Shown piece after piece: positions 36,101 through 51,100 of a stretch of DNA of 64,000 bases. The notes beneath the pieces were generated by a model, which was given only the letters and a program-made list of their open reading frames with translations, did not search any database and had not been told where the DNA came from. The stretch lies in the NCBI RefSeq assembly GCF_902806685.2, contig NC_048542.1, positions 2,526,533-2,590,532 on the forward strand, given 5' to 3'. How positions within the stretch are numbered: the first letter of the stretch is position 1; each line of letters starts with the position of its first letter. Source of the DNA: Maniola hyperantus. Its lineage: Eukaryota; Arthropoda; Insecta; Lepidoptera; Nymphalidae. The translations under genes were made by a program, and so were the position numbers.

Positions 36101-39100
36101 ATTGAACGGCATAAACACCATTTATAATGTGTTATTTAAATAAGAAACAACCACTGTTGGACTATACTCAGAAAATTACTTAAACTATCAAACAAAATTT
36201 CTAACTATTAGTTATTATTTAGTTAGTTAACCATAAAAAACAGCTTAGTGCTCTTTGCAATGTGTCACTACTTAGAAAATTGTACAATCAGCGGAGTACA
36301 TTTCATAAAATTCACAAAATTTCTCAAAATATACTGAAATAACTATATAAAAAAACGTTCGGGCGCCATTTGTAAGGGTGGTAAATTGGTCGGAATAGAA
36401 ATATACCCGGATACGGAATAATCTACCACCTTACAAAGATTAGAGGAAAAAAAAATAATTTACTTGATCTATCTACCTAGTAAAGAATAGAAGCTAGCCG
36501 TCGACTCCCTTGTAATGTATATGAGGTGTTATAAATGAAATTTGCTAGATGTTAGGCAAAATTGTTTTTAATGTAACTTTTACCGGGGTCGCTTAATACA
36601 TAGTGATGGCTAATAATGCTTAGTTATTCTAGCTTAATGCCAAGACTTAATTTAGATACATTAGAATGCCTTAGGTAGATAGTACATAAAATCTATGTTT
36701 TAAATTTAAGATGCCATTGGCATGGAATAGACAATGACACAGTAAAATTCATAAAATTGTTTCAAAATAAAAGCTCAGTAGTAAAGACAGGGTTCTTACT
36801 GTACACATACACTAAGAAGGTTCACTAAACGGTTCCAGGATACAAACATTTGCTTACTTGTAGGTGCGAAGACTGCAAGGTAGCTGGACGGCATCGGCCA
36901 AGATCCAAAACTCAATTTATTTGATTCTTCACAACCGAAATGTTTCATTACAAAGATTTTCACCAAGTCTTATCCATAGAAATTAAGTTGTCAACGTGAA
37001 TGTGCAAAAGAAATAAATACGAAAACCGAAAACGTAAACGTAAAACTAAAACGTAAAACTGAAGCTAAACGTAAAACGTAAACGTAAATCGTAAACGTAA
37101 ACCCTGTAACAAAGAAAAACAAGATTATAATTTGTGCTGTGTGAAAATTTCGACACGTGGAATTTTCCCGATCAAACACAACTCACCTATTGAACTCCTG
37201 GCCACCAATGGTTTTCAGAAGTCCACCCACAACCCATTTTCCTCATTTATTTGGGAAGATAAAATAACTGGAACTGGAATGAAATCATAAAATTAGGATT
37301 TTCTCTAACCAAACCGCCATTTTGTCGAATCCACATTACTTGATTTTTCACTCACCATAATTGATGAAACATTGAAAATACGTTAGGATGACTAAATTTA
37401 TCACTATTGTATTTTCCCAGGCGAAGCCATGGGCGAAAAGAGTGAGATTTTCCTGGAACGAAAAAAATTCGTCTTCACATGTTGACTCCAGGAAAATTCT
37501 AAATCTCACCTATCGGTGTTGCCAGACGCAAACCGAGTGTGGCCGCTCTCATTTAGTTTGATCATGAAGCCAATTCATTTTTGAATATTTGCGGAACCTA
37601 AGGATATATTATAAGAACCGTTTTGTTAATGACTTAACAATAAACAAATGATATTATGGTTTTATTTAATTATTTTGTTTTATTTTTACGACAATTGACA
37701 ACGAAGCAAACGCCATCTATTGTGGCTCGAATGAACTCTGAACATCGACCCACGCGTAGTTCTGCACCTTGATGCTAGGTGGCACCAACATACTTTGAAC
37801 AAAATAGATTTTAATTAAAAGCGAAACGCTAATTAGTAGTTCAAAATTTACAACGTCACAGTGCATGTAGGTAGTCGAAGAGATTTTGATGTTATAATTA
37901 TTGTTATAGCTTCATCATAGCATTTCAGCACCACCTAGCATTTTCCGTGGTAGATTCACTTGACGACTTGTAAAAGATTGTTTAAATAAACAATCTTTCT
38001 ATTTCTATTAAAGATGGATTAGGCAAAGATGAAACGATCTTCTTGGTGGGTTTTACATCTCACACATATCTGTAGCAGTGGTGTGCAGGTCATTGAGGCA
38101 TAAAAGCAAGCTAACCTGCCCTAGATGTAATAAATTATTGCAAATTTTTTATTATGACCTATCTGTGAATAAGTATGGTATCTATAGATATCCTCCTGTG
38201 GTAGTGGAGCGGTGCGGGAGTGTGACAGTTGTCACAATTTGGCGAATCACTGAGCTGTCGTGTCACGTTATCACACCCCTCCTGCACCGTTCCACTACCG
38301 CAGGATCCTACTAGTTATGCGTTATGCCAGTAATTGCTTACCCAGTCCTGTGGAATCCTGTAGATTCCACTATCACATCTGTGGCTATCCATCCTCAGTC
38401 CTTCCACTTTTGTGATATAAAGGTTGCCTTGTAGAAAACTACAATAAATGTCAGTTAGTTAAATACTATGTCAGTTAGTTAATAAAGGGATTATTCACAG
38501 AACGTCTAGAAGCGGAGGTGTCTGCAGCTGTGAAGACGTACAAACCGTTGAAGACGGTAATGGCCGCGCCTACGCCTCGCGCCAGCAAACGCGCGCGCCA
38601 AGACATGGGGCGAGCCAAATGGTCAGGTCCTCTGGAGGAAGAGGTCTCTGCCTTCGTGAAGAGCTTCTTCGACGAGGGCGTCGTTAAAGCGGGCAAGAGG
38701 CAACGTCAGGGCACTGGTGAGTTTCGCAGTTTAGTTCTAAGTTAACGTAACTAAAATTATCACCACTATCATTTGTAATCCCGAACATCAAAAAGAGTAC
38801 CTACAATAGTACTTTTGTAATTTTACCTTAATTTGAATTGAATTGAACTAAAGCTTTTCCGTTGATAAGATAAGCTGACAGACTGACTGAACTGGAATAG
38901 AACAGAGGCTGGATCGCATTGGATTGCAATGGACTGCTGGTCTAAACTAGACCAGACAAAATTAAATTACTTTCAACAAAAAATTGATACTTTCGGCTCG
39001 GTTTTAGTCCGTTTGAAAGTGTCAATTTTTCAGCATCTCAAAAAGATAACCAAGTATGATAACTTGGTTATGGAACTGTGCGAGACTCATGGCAAGCTCA

Positions 39101-42100
39101 ATGGGTGTGAGGTAGCCATTTTAGTACCTTGGACCCCAACATCTATCGGTTATTTGAACTATATGTGCCCTGCTCATTGTCACAACAAGTTGAGATATTA
39201 TGTTGGTTCCTCTAGTTCTCCTACAAATATCCTCATTTCTAATATGTTCACATGAGAAATTAAAATAAGTAACATGGTTCATCGTAATTTTTAATTAATA
39301 GGTTTTTTAATTATTATAGATAGCTCGAGACCATCGTCAGCTCTGTCATCGAGATCGGACGAAGCGGCGACGACCCCTGATGTAAGAAATCTTTATTTTT
39401 AAAATCTCTTGTGCTAGCTCACCAAACCCATAGAGGGTCCATAGCCTTAAACAGTCTGTCTTAAGCCTTACTTGTGGCCAATCCGGGGGGTGATTACGTA
39501 AAATATTGCAATAGCGACAGCAACGCTACAGCAGTAGCAATACTCTAGTTCATTTCCTGTCCCTCTTCCTCTTCTTATTTTGTAATGTGGCTATTGCTGT
39601 CTCTCTCTAGCCGGACGTTTGACAGCAATGATCGCGAGAGTTACGCCTGTCGCAAGATACGTAATCACCCCGCCGGTCTTCCGAGGCTGTGCAGGAATAG
39701 AATAGAATAGAATGTTTATTTATTCATGTAAACTTTTTACAAGTGCTTATGAATAGTCAGGTAGTTTTAATTTACCACTGGTTCGGAACGCCGTTCCCAC
39801 CGAGAAGAACCAGCAAGAAACTCGGCGGTTTTTTTTTTTAAATTTTAAATTTACAATGTTATTATACCGTACTATCAGTCAGGTTAAGTCGTCATCAGGT
39901 TATCGTCAGGTTTTTGCGAGTTTGGTCACTCCTTTGAAGTAGTTTGAACCTTTATGCTTGTATTATATGACATTCAAGGTATTTCTGTCAACGTCGAGGC
40001 GCGTAAAAGCACGTGCTTTTCGTTGTCTAATATCAATCAACTTTTCAAAAGTATAAATTTTAATAAAGCCAGATTGAATGTATCATATTAACCAGCAGTG
40101 TTGTCCATTGCGTATGTCAGGGGTCGTCATCCGCGGCCCGCGCGGCGCGGCGCCCGACCGCCGAGATGTCGTCGCCGCTGTTGCGTGTGCCGCTGGAGCG
40201 CGGCTGGAAGCGCGAGCTGGTGTACCGCGCCGCGCAGTCCACGGCCGACCCGCCCCGCCGCAACGCCGACATCTACTACTACACGCCGCAGGGCAAGAAG
40301 CTGCGCTCCACCAGAGAGGTATGTTGTTCAGGTGCAAACTGCCATCTTAGCCGGGGTGTTGCCGGCGGACCTGGAAGTGATTCGTGCTACCAGGGTAGAC
40401 GCGATGCGTAGGACCACGGCCAAAGATAGATCAATTCAGGTTATGTGGTCTCACAGGTTCTTATAGGCCATGGGCCGCTTTATTTATCGAATATGTTCAA
40501 AGATTCAAAGATTCTTTATTTGCGGAAACATTTTACAATGAGATGTTATTACATAATATTGTCCAGTAGAATTGTTTCGCCTTACATATAGGCATGCAAA
40601 ATAATGAGTAAAACCTAGTAAAACAATAACTATAAATAATTTGACACACATTGTCTTTGTATATGGTAAAATTCAAAAACAAGTGTTCTATGACACTAGT
40701 TGGTGAACACCAAAATGAATGTATATAAACCAAAAGAGACTACATTCGTTTATAGTATGTATTATTTGTTTTAGGTCTCTGAACACTTATCTGGCACTGG
40801 CTTAACGATAGAGAACTTCTCATTCTTCAAAGAGCCACTAGGACTAGATGATCCCGACAAGGAAATTATACGGTAAGTGAAAAATTGTTAAGAAATGTTC
40901 AAATAAGTACCTAAATAAAATAAATGCTTGATCTATAAATGAATGATTTTCGGATTTTTATATATAAAAAATAAGTCGACGTTAGCCCGACTAGTTTCAA
41001 AACCATCCGGGGTCCTTTTTCGAGGGAGTCAGTTCGCGCACGCGTCGTGTTTGAGACTGCGTGCCGCTGCCCGCAGAGCCCGTTGTGAGGGTGGCTGAGG
41101 TGGGGAGGGGAGACAGCTGCAGATTGTCTCCCAACAGTTCTTGCTGATCTTCATCAGCAACGCTTCCGATTAACGATTTAAACGCTAAAATAAAAAATAA
41201 GGCATGAAAGTGTTGTATGGAAATGTGTCCCATTGCAATGAAAACTTTTGTCCCAGGGATGCGAAAGTGAACCGGCGCGTGGAGTCCCCGGTGCCGGCCG
41301 CGGCGCCGCCCGCAGTGGAAGGCAAGAGGACGCCGAAGCCCAAACCGCCCAAGGGGGCCAGCCCTGAACCCGCCACTCCTAAGTCTCCGCCTGCTAAGAT
41401 TAAAGTAAGCCTACAAGAAACACGAGACATATTGAATCTCACATGCTGTTTTAATATTTATTAGTCTAGCTAGCTGCCCCGGCGAATTTCGTACCGCCTA
41501 ACAGTCGATTCTTTTTCAGGATATTTCTTAAAAAAAAATCTCTCCATAAGAACCATCCCCATACTTCAAGGAATATTATAAAAAAAAGAATTAGCGAAAT
41601 CGGTTCAGCTGTTCTCGAGATTTGCGATCAGCAACACATTTAGCGATTCATTTTATATATAGAGTGTTACATGATTTTGTATCCTTCCTTCAAATTCGAT
41701 GTGTATGCAACCTACATCGATTTATTGAGGAGTTGCATCTTATGTTACAGTTAATGTTAACATAGTTACGATCAAACTATGAACTCATACATATTAACAA
41801 AGAATCATTTTATTGAAGGTAAAATCTATGGGTTCCCGGCTAAGCTCCAACGGGACAACGCCAAAGACTACAAAAAAGCCGCAGCCGCAACCGCAGACGC
41901 AACCCGCCACGCCTGCGGATAACAATAACACAGCCGCGTGGAAGAAACCCAGGTGACTACTATACTAGTGCTGATTCATTATAGTATAATTATAGTTATT
42001 CCCTAAACTTACCTCAACATTTTTTATGTTTATGATAGTGCTTTTTAAATACATATCAAAAATTGCAGAACTGGCAGGATTGTAACCTGCGTCTGTGGTC

Positions 42101-45100
42101 GAAGGCGCTCTGGGCGCAATACCCAGGGGAGACGCTAGCTCGAATTGGGTATTTGACTCCAATTTTATTATATTATTATAAACTAGGATAGAAATAATGA
42201 CGTAAACTAAAAAAAAATTTTACAAAAAAAATAAAAACCGACTTCGTTACATAAACACTAAAAATTGAAAAATAATTTAATTTATTACCGAATATATTAT
42301 GTATACAAGAGTTAATATAGTTCCCTAATAATACTTTTTGGTGCCGGTGCCAATTAGCTTTAGCTGCGCGAATCGTCTAGACTTCATATTTTTATGGGAC
42401 TCCACAATGGCACCTCATTGGCACCGACCCCAAAAAATATTATTATGGAACTATATTAACTCTTGCATACATAATATATTAAATTATTTTTCAATTTTTA
42501 GTGTTTATGTAACGAAGTCGGTTTTTATTTTTTTTGTAAAAAAATTTTATTTCACAATTTTTAGTGGCCCCATGAAATTATGCTATGACTGGTTAAAAAT
42601 CTACTGTTTACTAAGCTATTACACTGATCGCGAGCAATTTACTCTTATCCGTTGAGGAGTTCCAGTATCTATCTTCGAAGATGTTCATCAGATCTTCACC
42701 AAATTGAAATGGGACCAACTTTGAAGTATACCCTTTCAAACAAAAATAGAATTTTCAAAATCGGTCCAGGCGTTTTTGAGTAATCGGGGAACATACATAA
42801 AAAAAAAAAAAAAAAAAAAAAAAGATTCCGACGCATTGAGAACCTCCTCCTTTTTTTGAAGTCGGTTAAAAACTAATTGAATCGATCAAATAACAAAAAA
42901 GTTATAAGCATTTAAATATTTCTGATTAGACAGAGATAGCGATATAAAATTTTGACGTCACACCGTACTAATGCCATAGTAGCTTCGTGCGGTTTCATAC
43001 AAATTTTCGTTTTGCGAGAAAGGGATAGAAGACCCTCCCACTCCAAAATTAAAATGCCTGAAACGTTGTAAATCTTTGTTGGATTTTAATATTTTTTTCA
43101 GCGTACGTCATTATTCTTATCCTAGTTTATAATAAAGTAATAATATTTATCAAATTCAAAAGTAGGAAAATATCCAATTCTGCCGTTTCCGTGAGTTTTG
43201 ATATGTATTTAAAATTATTTACCTAAACTGAATTAACAGGACTAAAATTAGTGTCATCCTTGTCACATAATCACCTGTGGAAAAGGATGGGGACACTTTA
43301 TTACCCCTGTTAGTTTAGTTGATATATTTTTTGTTACGATGTTGTTGAGATAAAATATGGAACAATTCAATACATTTTGATACAACAGAGTTGACGAAAT
43401 ACATCAAAAAATTCCAAAATTATTTTACATTCTCAACAATATCGTAATTTAAAGGACTTTTATATTTAACATTTATTACTGAGTGGTACACGGCATATTG
43501 TTCTTATTTATAATTTAAATTGCGGAGAAATTTTATAAAATATTCTGCAAGATTTGCAGTCTAATAATAGCGCCATCGTTCTCACAATATTCCTGAAGAA
43601 AACGGCAGCGATATCTTTAGTTCCGTCAATTTGATTGGATAGCTTTTTTGGTGTTTTAGTTGAGAATAAAATATGCATCTATTTAATGACATCATTTTTA
43701 TACAACAGAATTTAAAAAACACTTCAAAAAATTACTAATAAATTCTAGAAACACCTTTTTTATTCTTGACTACCCTAATTTAAAGTTTTTCATTGGCTTC
43801 TATATTACATTTATTGAGTGGTACATGGCATATTATTGCTATAATTTATAATCATATCGCGGAAGAAGTAAATTTTTATGCGTATTTCGTAAGCTATGCG
43901 ATTTTTCTATTTTTTACATAACATAGTTTTTTACGATTGTGTATTTTGATAATACATGTTAATTATTTGAGTACGTAAGTGAAAAATTAAATACGTATAT
44001 TTTAGGATGTGAAATAACTTTAAAAAATGCGTTTTATTTATAATTAATTATATTACTTTGTAATACTTATAAAATAAGTAATGTTCAATGGGGTTCTGTG
44101 GGAAAAAAATGATTTTAGCGAGCATTGGTGTCCTTCATCTTTTTTGACATTTCGGAACCTAGATTAATGTCTCCATGTCCTCCTGGGACTTGACCTAAGG
44201 GTATCTGTGTACTAAAATAACTTTGCACACGGTAGTGAAACGAGGAATGCCTTAAGTGCCTGATAAAGACATGTGTTAATCTGTTGAATGTTTTAGGCTT
44301 GTTATGTTCAAATCAGAGCTAAAGTGTTCATAACAGACGCGCGGCAGTGTCTTATCTATATATATATAATGAAAAGCTGACTGACTGACTGATCTATCAA
44401 CGCACAGCTCAAACTACTGGATGGGTTGGGCTAAAATTTGGCATGCAGATAGCTACTCGTATTATGACGTAGACGTCCGCTAAGACAGGATTTTTGAAAA
44501 TTCTACCTCCAAGGGGGTAAAATAGATGTTTGAAATTTGTGTAGTCCATGCGGACAAAGTCGCGGGAATAAGCTAGTAATAAATATTCATGACGCATCTA
44601 TGTAGGTCGCCAGACCAGATGTTATTTCACGTCCTAAAAGCGAAGTGTGGTATTCGTGGTGTCGTAATGGAGGGGTAATTGTCCGGACGGCAATTAGCCC
44701 TCCGGTGCGGGTACTGAGCGCCGCGGCGCAGGTAACACTGTGGTCCGGCAGGGGCCCGCCGCCGCTGCAGCCGCGCCCCGCGCCGCCGCCCGCGCCGCAA
44801 GCTGCAGCCGCACGGGACGCCCTCCAGGTGACTACCACTCCTATGCTGGTAACATTTTGAAAATCCCGTGGGAACTGTTTGAAAATCAAAAAGTTCTCAT
44901 GGAAAGATTCCTATGTCCCCAGGATGAAAGCTATCTCTGTGCCTGTCAAGATAGGTTCAGCGACTGAGCCGTGAAAAAATTACAAAAAGACAATAATTAT
45001 ACAGAGCTACTTTTGAAATCCAAATCCATGAAATACTAATAATTTTAGATTAATGTACTTACATCGCGATATACAAGGTGTAACCAGAACGCTAGCAAAA

Positions 45101-48100
45101 ACTTAGGGAGTTATACTATCTAAACACAAAATGCCAATAACCATTTGCCTTATCTTGTAATTTTAGTAATTTAGTATTTTTTAAACCCGCAATGTATAGC
45201 GTGCAAAACTTGAGTCAATGCCCCGCCTACGACGTGGCATTGACACCGAGTGGCCTATTTACATAATGTTTGTGTGAAGTTAATTCGCACTTGGCCAACT
45301 ATAGTGGCCAGCGGGGGACTTTGACCAAACCTAGTCAAGTCTCATTCTAAGTTTGCTGTGGGCTCTTCTCAGAACTAGGCGCGTTTCGAACCCTCGTAGC
45401 TTTAGTTTTAAGTTTACGTAATAATTATCACCACTATATCATCTTGCAAATCCAACAACTGGCAATCAAAAAAAGTCGAAAAAAAAAACCGGGCCGAATT
45501 GAGAACCACCTTCTTCTTGGAAGTCGGTTAAAAAGTGTGCAACAGTACCTACATTGAATAAATTATTTGATTTGATTTGAGGAGACCTGTGGTTAGTAAT
45601 GAGCTGGCATTGGGTTGATGATGATGATGAAACTATTCGTTGGTAATGTGTATCGCCTACAGCTAGGTCGTCAGGTGCAGCAGCCGTGCTCGCTGACGTG
45701 CGGGCGCGGCGTGCCCACGCTGGCGTGCGCCGCGTGCCTGTGCCTCTACCATCCGCCGTGCGTTGGCTTCGTGTGCATCCCGCCGCCGGACAGATTCATG
45801 TGCAAGGTAACTTTCTACCTGACAGCTCTTTTACTCTAAGCATGAAATGGGATCCACAGGCAAAACTGATCTCAGAGGGCGCCACAAGAGGTCCGACCAA
45901 TGTCAAATTAAAATCAACATTGTTGGTTTTGTTTGTTTGCTTGTTGTCGGGATAAATTAGCAGTGTGGATCCCTATTGATAAAGCGTACTTTGACTTTTC
46001 GAGACTTGGTCGCTAACTCTGGGCCTCATCGTCGTTTCGTCTCCTATTTATTTGTTCTCATTAAATAAGGATGCTCTACGAGATGTCAAGCAATTTTTCC
46101 TTTTATTTTTGCAGAATTGTCGTAAATCATCATCACCGCCTCTCGAACCGCCTCCTCTCGTACACAAATCTGGAGTAACACCGAGCGTACACCATCCGCA
46201 AGTGCCGAACATGCCCGCCAACACATCGGCCAACATGTCTGCCAACATATCCGCAAACACGTCCACTCCACGGCGACTGCCCGTGCCCGTACCCGTACCC
46301 GTACCAGTGCCCGCTAAAGTGCCGAAAAGTGACAAGCGTGTGCTTTTGAGAATGAAGGTACACGTTGCATTATAATGTAAACTAGCTTATGCTCGCGACT
46401 TTGTCCGCGTGGACTACACAAATTTCAAACCCCTATTTCACCCCCTTAGGGGTTGAATTTTCAAAAATCCTTTCTTAGCGGATGCCTACGTCATAATAGC
46501 TATCTGCATGCCAAATTTCAGCCCGATCCGTCCAGTAGTTTGAGCTGTGCATTGATAGATCAGTCAGTCACCTTTTCCTTTTATATATTTAAAAAACGGG
46601 TACGTACCACGATTCATACGATGATTTTGAGACATCGATTTGAATTAATTAAAAATATATATAGTGCACATTTTTAAAACGCCGAAGTTTTTTCGGCACT
46701 AACTAAACAGGACTAGCTTTTTGTTTTTTTTCAGGGTTTTTGCTTCATAAAATTAAGTACGATCCCGACTGTATTATTGACTATAATACCACACGAGTAG
46801 ATATATAGACCAGAGGGGAAACTTCATACTAGCGGCTGGCTGTAGGTTCACTCACTCATAGCGCAGCTCACGCACACCACAACGTGTCACGGACGCTCCG
46901 CTTGCCATCGAACTGGGCGCAAAAGGAGCGTCCGTGACACGTCGTGGTATGCGTGAGCTAGTGTGAAGTTTCCCCTCTGGTCTATAATATCTACTCGTGT
47001 GATAATACTATGTATTTTCAATTTTATGTCATCAGGTGGCGGGTGGCGGACCAGACGGCGAAAGAGTATGGGCAGTCGCCAAACCATCGACTCCCACGAC
47101 ATCTACCCCCGTTGCCCCTGCCCCCGCCCCGGCGCCCCCTCCCCCCGTCGCCCCGACCCCTCCGGTCCCGATGCTAGTGCCCGCGTTGCCGGCGGCGCCC
47201 CCGCCCGCGCCGGCGCCCCTGCCGGTGTGCAGGCCGTCGCTCCCGCAGTCGCTGGCCATACTGAATGGGAGGCGGTTCATCGTGGTGTCGAGAGCTTTGC
47301 ACCGGTAACGTATTGCCATCCTACCGTCCTATATCTCGAAGGCGATTAACTTGCAAAATGTAGTTTATCCGGGTTCGGTTCCCGAAGGGTACCAACAGGA
47401 CCCTATCGTCCGTTTGTCTGTCTATCGGCGGGCTGAATCTCGTGAACTGTAATAATAATAATAAATGTTTATTTGTTCCAATTACAATTTTGCTTAAGAT
47501 TACCCTCGACCCCTAAACTAGGTTGATCCGTGTCATGGGGGTCAGTTTCGTCCCAGATGTGCAATTATATATGTGTATAGTTGAAATTTTCACAGAATGT
47601 GTATTTCTGTTGCCGCTATAACAACAAATAATAAAAATTTCAAAATGACTACCATAAAAATTCAACTTTGAGCGACCACGCAGAGCACTCTTATTAAGAA
47701 GCTTCGCCTCAAAAGCGTTTTTCGTTTCACAGATGACAGCAGAATTTCCGTGGTGATACGAGCGCAGCATCGTAAGAAACAAATAACTATATTATCACAA
47801 TTATTTATAGTTTCTTTTAGTTTTTCTGATTAAAATTTCAAAATTATTTTTTGGCCCGTGTGAGCTTCTTTACGTAGATTAATATTTGAATTTGTGCCGA
47901 ATTTACGCCGCATGCAGCGTTTACACTCATTGGTGTGGACACAGTTTTTTAATTATTTTATGTAAATAAGAGCACTATTATTATCTTCGTTATAAGTTAT
48001 TCCAAGGTATTTAACCGATAGTTTAATTCCACAATATTTTTCCTACATATTCCATTGTAAGCAAAAGTCCTACAAAGACTTCTTAGGTGTTAGTTGGGTA

Positions 48101-51100
48101 GTTGGTGTGAATTAGTCGTTAATCTCTGTTTTGTTATTTTGAGTTGCTACTTTAGGCCTGGTATACACTAAAGTGAAGATGTGTTTAATTGTTAAGCAGA
48201 CCAATCATATTATTGATAGGTAATGTAATTAACACTATCAATAATTTGATTGGCCTGCTAAACGTATCTCCGCTCTGCTTAAAGATGTACTTTTAAATCG
48301 AGCGTCAGTGACGCCGCGTCGATGACGCCACAGATAAATGTACTATGCAGATGTAAGGAACGTCACTAGGCCGGTCTCGTAAGATCCATTTTGGATCGCG
48401 ATCCAGGATCGACGTGGATCGCACTCCTCCGATCCAGCTTTAAACTTGCGATCTTGCCGCGCCGCTCAACATAGCTCCAGCCGGATCAAGTCAGCCGCAG
48501 ATCCGTTGCGGCAAGAAGCGCGTGCTTCAACACGTGCGTTTAGTTCGCGCGTGGCAAGTGCACACTGAACGCGCTGCCTGCTGATCGTCTAATGAAGACC
48601 CAGCTAATCGAGCGCTGCGCCACAAGATGCTGGGCGTCAGTCAGTGTCACTCGAATAGCGTAGTGTATAGCGTGCAAAACTTGGGTCAATGCCCCGCCTA
48701 CGACGCGGCATTGACACCGAGTGGCCTATTTACATAATGTTTGTGTGAAGTTAATTCGCACTTGGCCAACTATAGTGGCCAGCGGGAGACTTTGACCAAA
48801 CCCGTCTCATTCTAAGTTTGCTGTGGGCTCTTCTCAGACCTGGGCGCGTTTGGAACCCTCGTAGCTTTATTTTTAAGTTCGCGTAAAAATGATCCCCACT
48901 ATATCATCATCTTACAAATGTAACAACTGACCATCAAAAACTGTAATTTATTTTATCTATTTTGTATAAAACATTTGATTTTGCTTCGACGTTCCCTACA
49001 TTTGCATAGTGCATTAATCTGCCGTTCTGGCGCGACTTGCAGCGTACTGACGTCACAGACGCTGGACTCGAAAGTTCAGCTTTAGTTAATACCCAGTTTT
49101 AGGCGTCCATCGGACAATAGATTCTGTATCAGTCAATTCCGTCAATCATGAGTGATGAATGAATGATGGAGGTATTTGTGATGCAAATGTCAGCAATAAA
49201 CGGTAGGACGTAGGTTATTAATTGTCAATCACAAAGACTGTAAGCAAAATAGCTGCGCGATTGTGGTAGAATGACAGCTACAATGTCACGATCGCAATCA
49301 CTTCTGATTGGTCGACGTTCGCTCACTATTGACTACAATGCAGTGTTGCAACAAGAATAGCACAATTTCAGCCAATCACAACAATTGAAATTGTAATAAT
49401 GATTGATGCAGGTTTTAACAAATCCACTGACTACAAAACCTGTCGTGTTATGGACGCCTAAACTATAGGCCGCGATTACACCTGTAAGTTTTACTCGCGT
49501 AAGTAGCGTTTGTAATTAATTAACACAAAAAAAAAAAATTAACACTAATGTAAATGTACTTATAAGAGTGTTTACATTAGTAAAATTGTCGTAAGCTAAT
49601 TACGTAAGTAAAACTTACAAATATATCCGTGGCCATAGAGCGGTTATATTGAAATTAGCTTTCGTAATTAATTGACACTTATGTAAATGTACTTATAAGA
49701 GTGTTTACATTAGTAAATTTATCGTAAGTTAATCATGTAAGCTACTTACGTGAGTAAAACTTACAGGTATAACGATTATGTTGAAATGTGACCGGGACAC
49801 ATTATTATGCAACATTACTTATGCATGTGATAGTTTCAATAAGTTAATAACTTGGATGGATATATGTAGATAACAGGGCTGAACACTTATGGACCTCTCG
49901 CACTACGCGGCCACGGCCACGGCCAGTAGTCGCAGCGGCCAGGTAAAGCTGGCCAGTCGTTGAAGCCAAGTGTGCGATGCGTAATGGGTATGCGCAGTAC
50001 GTAAATGCCTGGACGTTGCGGCCAACGGTAGTGCGCGAGGTTCCTTAAGCGTAGTTATCTAGAGCCATGCCACTAGGGGTAGTGCTCTATGTCACATTTA
50101 CTGGTTAACGTACGTGCGTTAAGACTCCTTACAACAGTAGTATGCTATGAAAAGTTCGTAGTCGCCGGCGATGGCTGGCGGGTGGCTCGTTTACGCAGGC
50201 CCTTACGCTGGCCATACACGATCTTAACCGGTCAAGTTTGCAGTGGACTTGATGGCTATCAGTTGACTGGACGCCGCTTTAAGTCCGCTGCAAAGTTGAC
50301 GGTAAACTTGATCGTGTATGGCCAGCGTTACATCCATGTATAAAATATAACCATATAAATCAATTGTAAGTGATTATTACCAGTTGTCTATACTTATAAA
50401 TTTCGTATATTATGTTCCATGTTATGCAAAAATAAAACATATCCGTATGGGTTTACTTTTTTATTTCTTTTCTCTAGAGATCGTTCTGGAGGGAATCCGA
50501 GGTAAGATTTTATTTTTATTTTATTGTTTTAGCGGTTTACTTGTTATAGGTAAGTTGTCACGATTGTTTAGGCGTGCAGACTGTATAGGTAAGGTGTGTT
50601 TTGTATATTTGTGTTATGAAAAGCTGTATAATATGCCGTGTACCACTCAATTTTTGAAGCAAAATATTTTTTTAAGGAACACGTCTGCCTATAGATGTAG
50701 AATATGGACGTTATAGAGGAATGTATGTAGGTGTAGGTAAATGTTAATCTAACGTGTGCAGCGAAGGAGTGAAAACCCTGCGCAGTCGCATCGCCAACGG
50801 CGCGGCGTCGCCCCCTGCGCCCCTGCAGTCCCCGCGCCGCCGCGGCCGCCCCAAAGTCGACGACACCGACCATTTCACGGCCTTTCACAGTAAAGCGCAG
50901 GAGCACAACTATAACATTGCAGTACAGGTACGATTCTTTACCAGTGACTAAATTCCGTAGGACATTTTAGTCCTGCACATGAAACAGTTGCCATTTGCAA
51001 AAGTTTCTACACATGGCAACTTTTTCACGTACCGGTGAAGCGCGTCAGACGCAACTGAATCGATCTACGCCTCAAATACTGTATCACAGACTTTATTACA

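Larger units (their letters stand above)
28442..37860 (-). mobile_element. Complete Ty3/Gypsy-type LTR retrotransposon, 9419 bp
   Basis: Two LTRs (28442-29931 and 36371-37860), each 1490 bp, start TG and end CA when read on the minus strand. The element is flanked by GTGC at 28438-28441 and 37861-37864, a 4-bp target duplication. On the minus strand, in order: LTR, primer site (36357-36368), leader of about 1.15 kb, gag (35204-33937), pol (33939-30752), about 0.8 kb of untranslated DNA, purine tract (29932-29944), LTR. It sits antisense in intron 3 of the MBD/F-box gene. Protease-RT-RNase H-integrase order places it in Ty3/Gypsy. The long LTR and tRNA-Lys primer recall the Osvaldo/Ulysses group, a tentative assignment. 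There is no env frame. About 10.6 kb of intron 3 consists mostly of this insertion. Confidence 0.95.

Noticed and set aside
40083..40466. Several overlapping long frames on both strands
   Set aside because: GC-rich exon 40121-40318 opens all frames. Only the frame carrying the MBD motif joins in phase with its neighbours.
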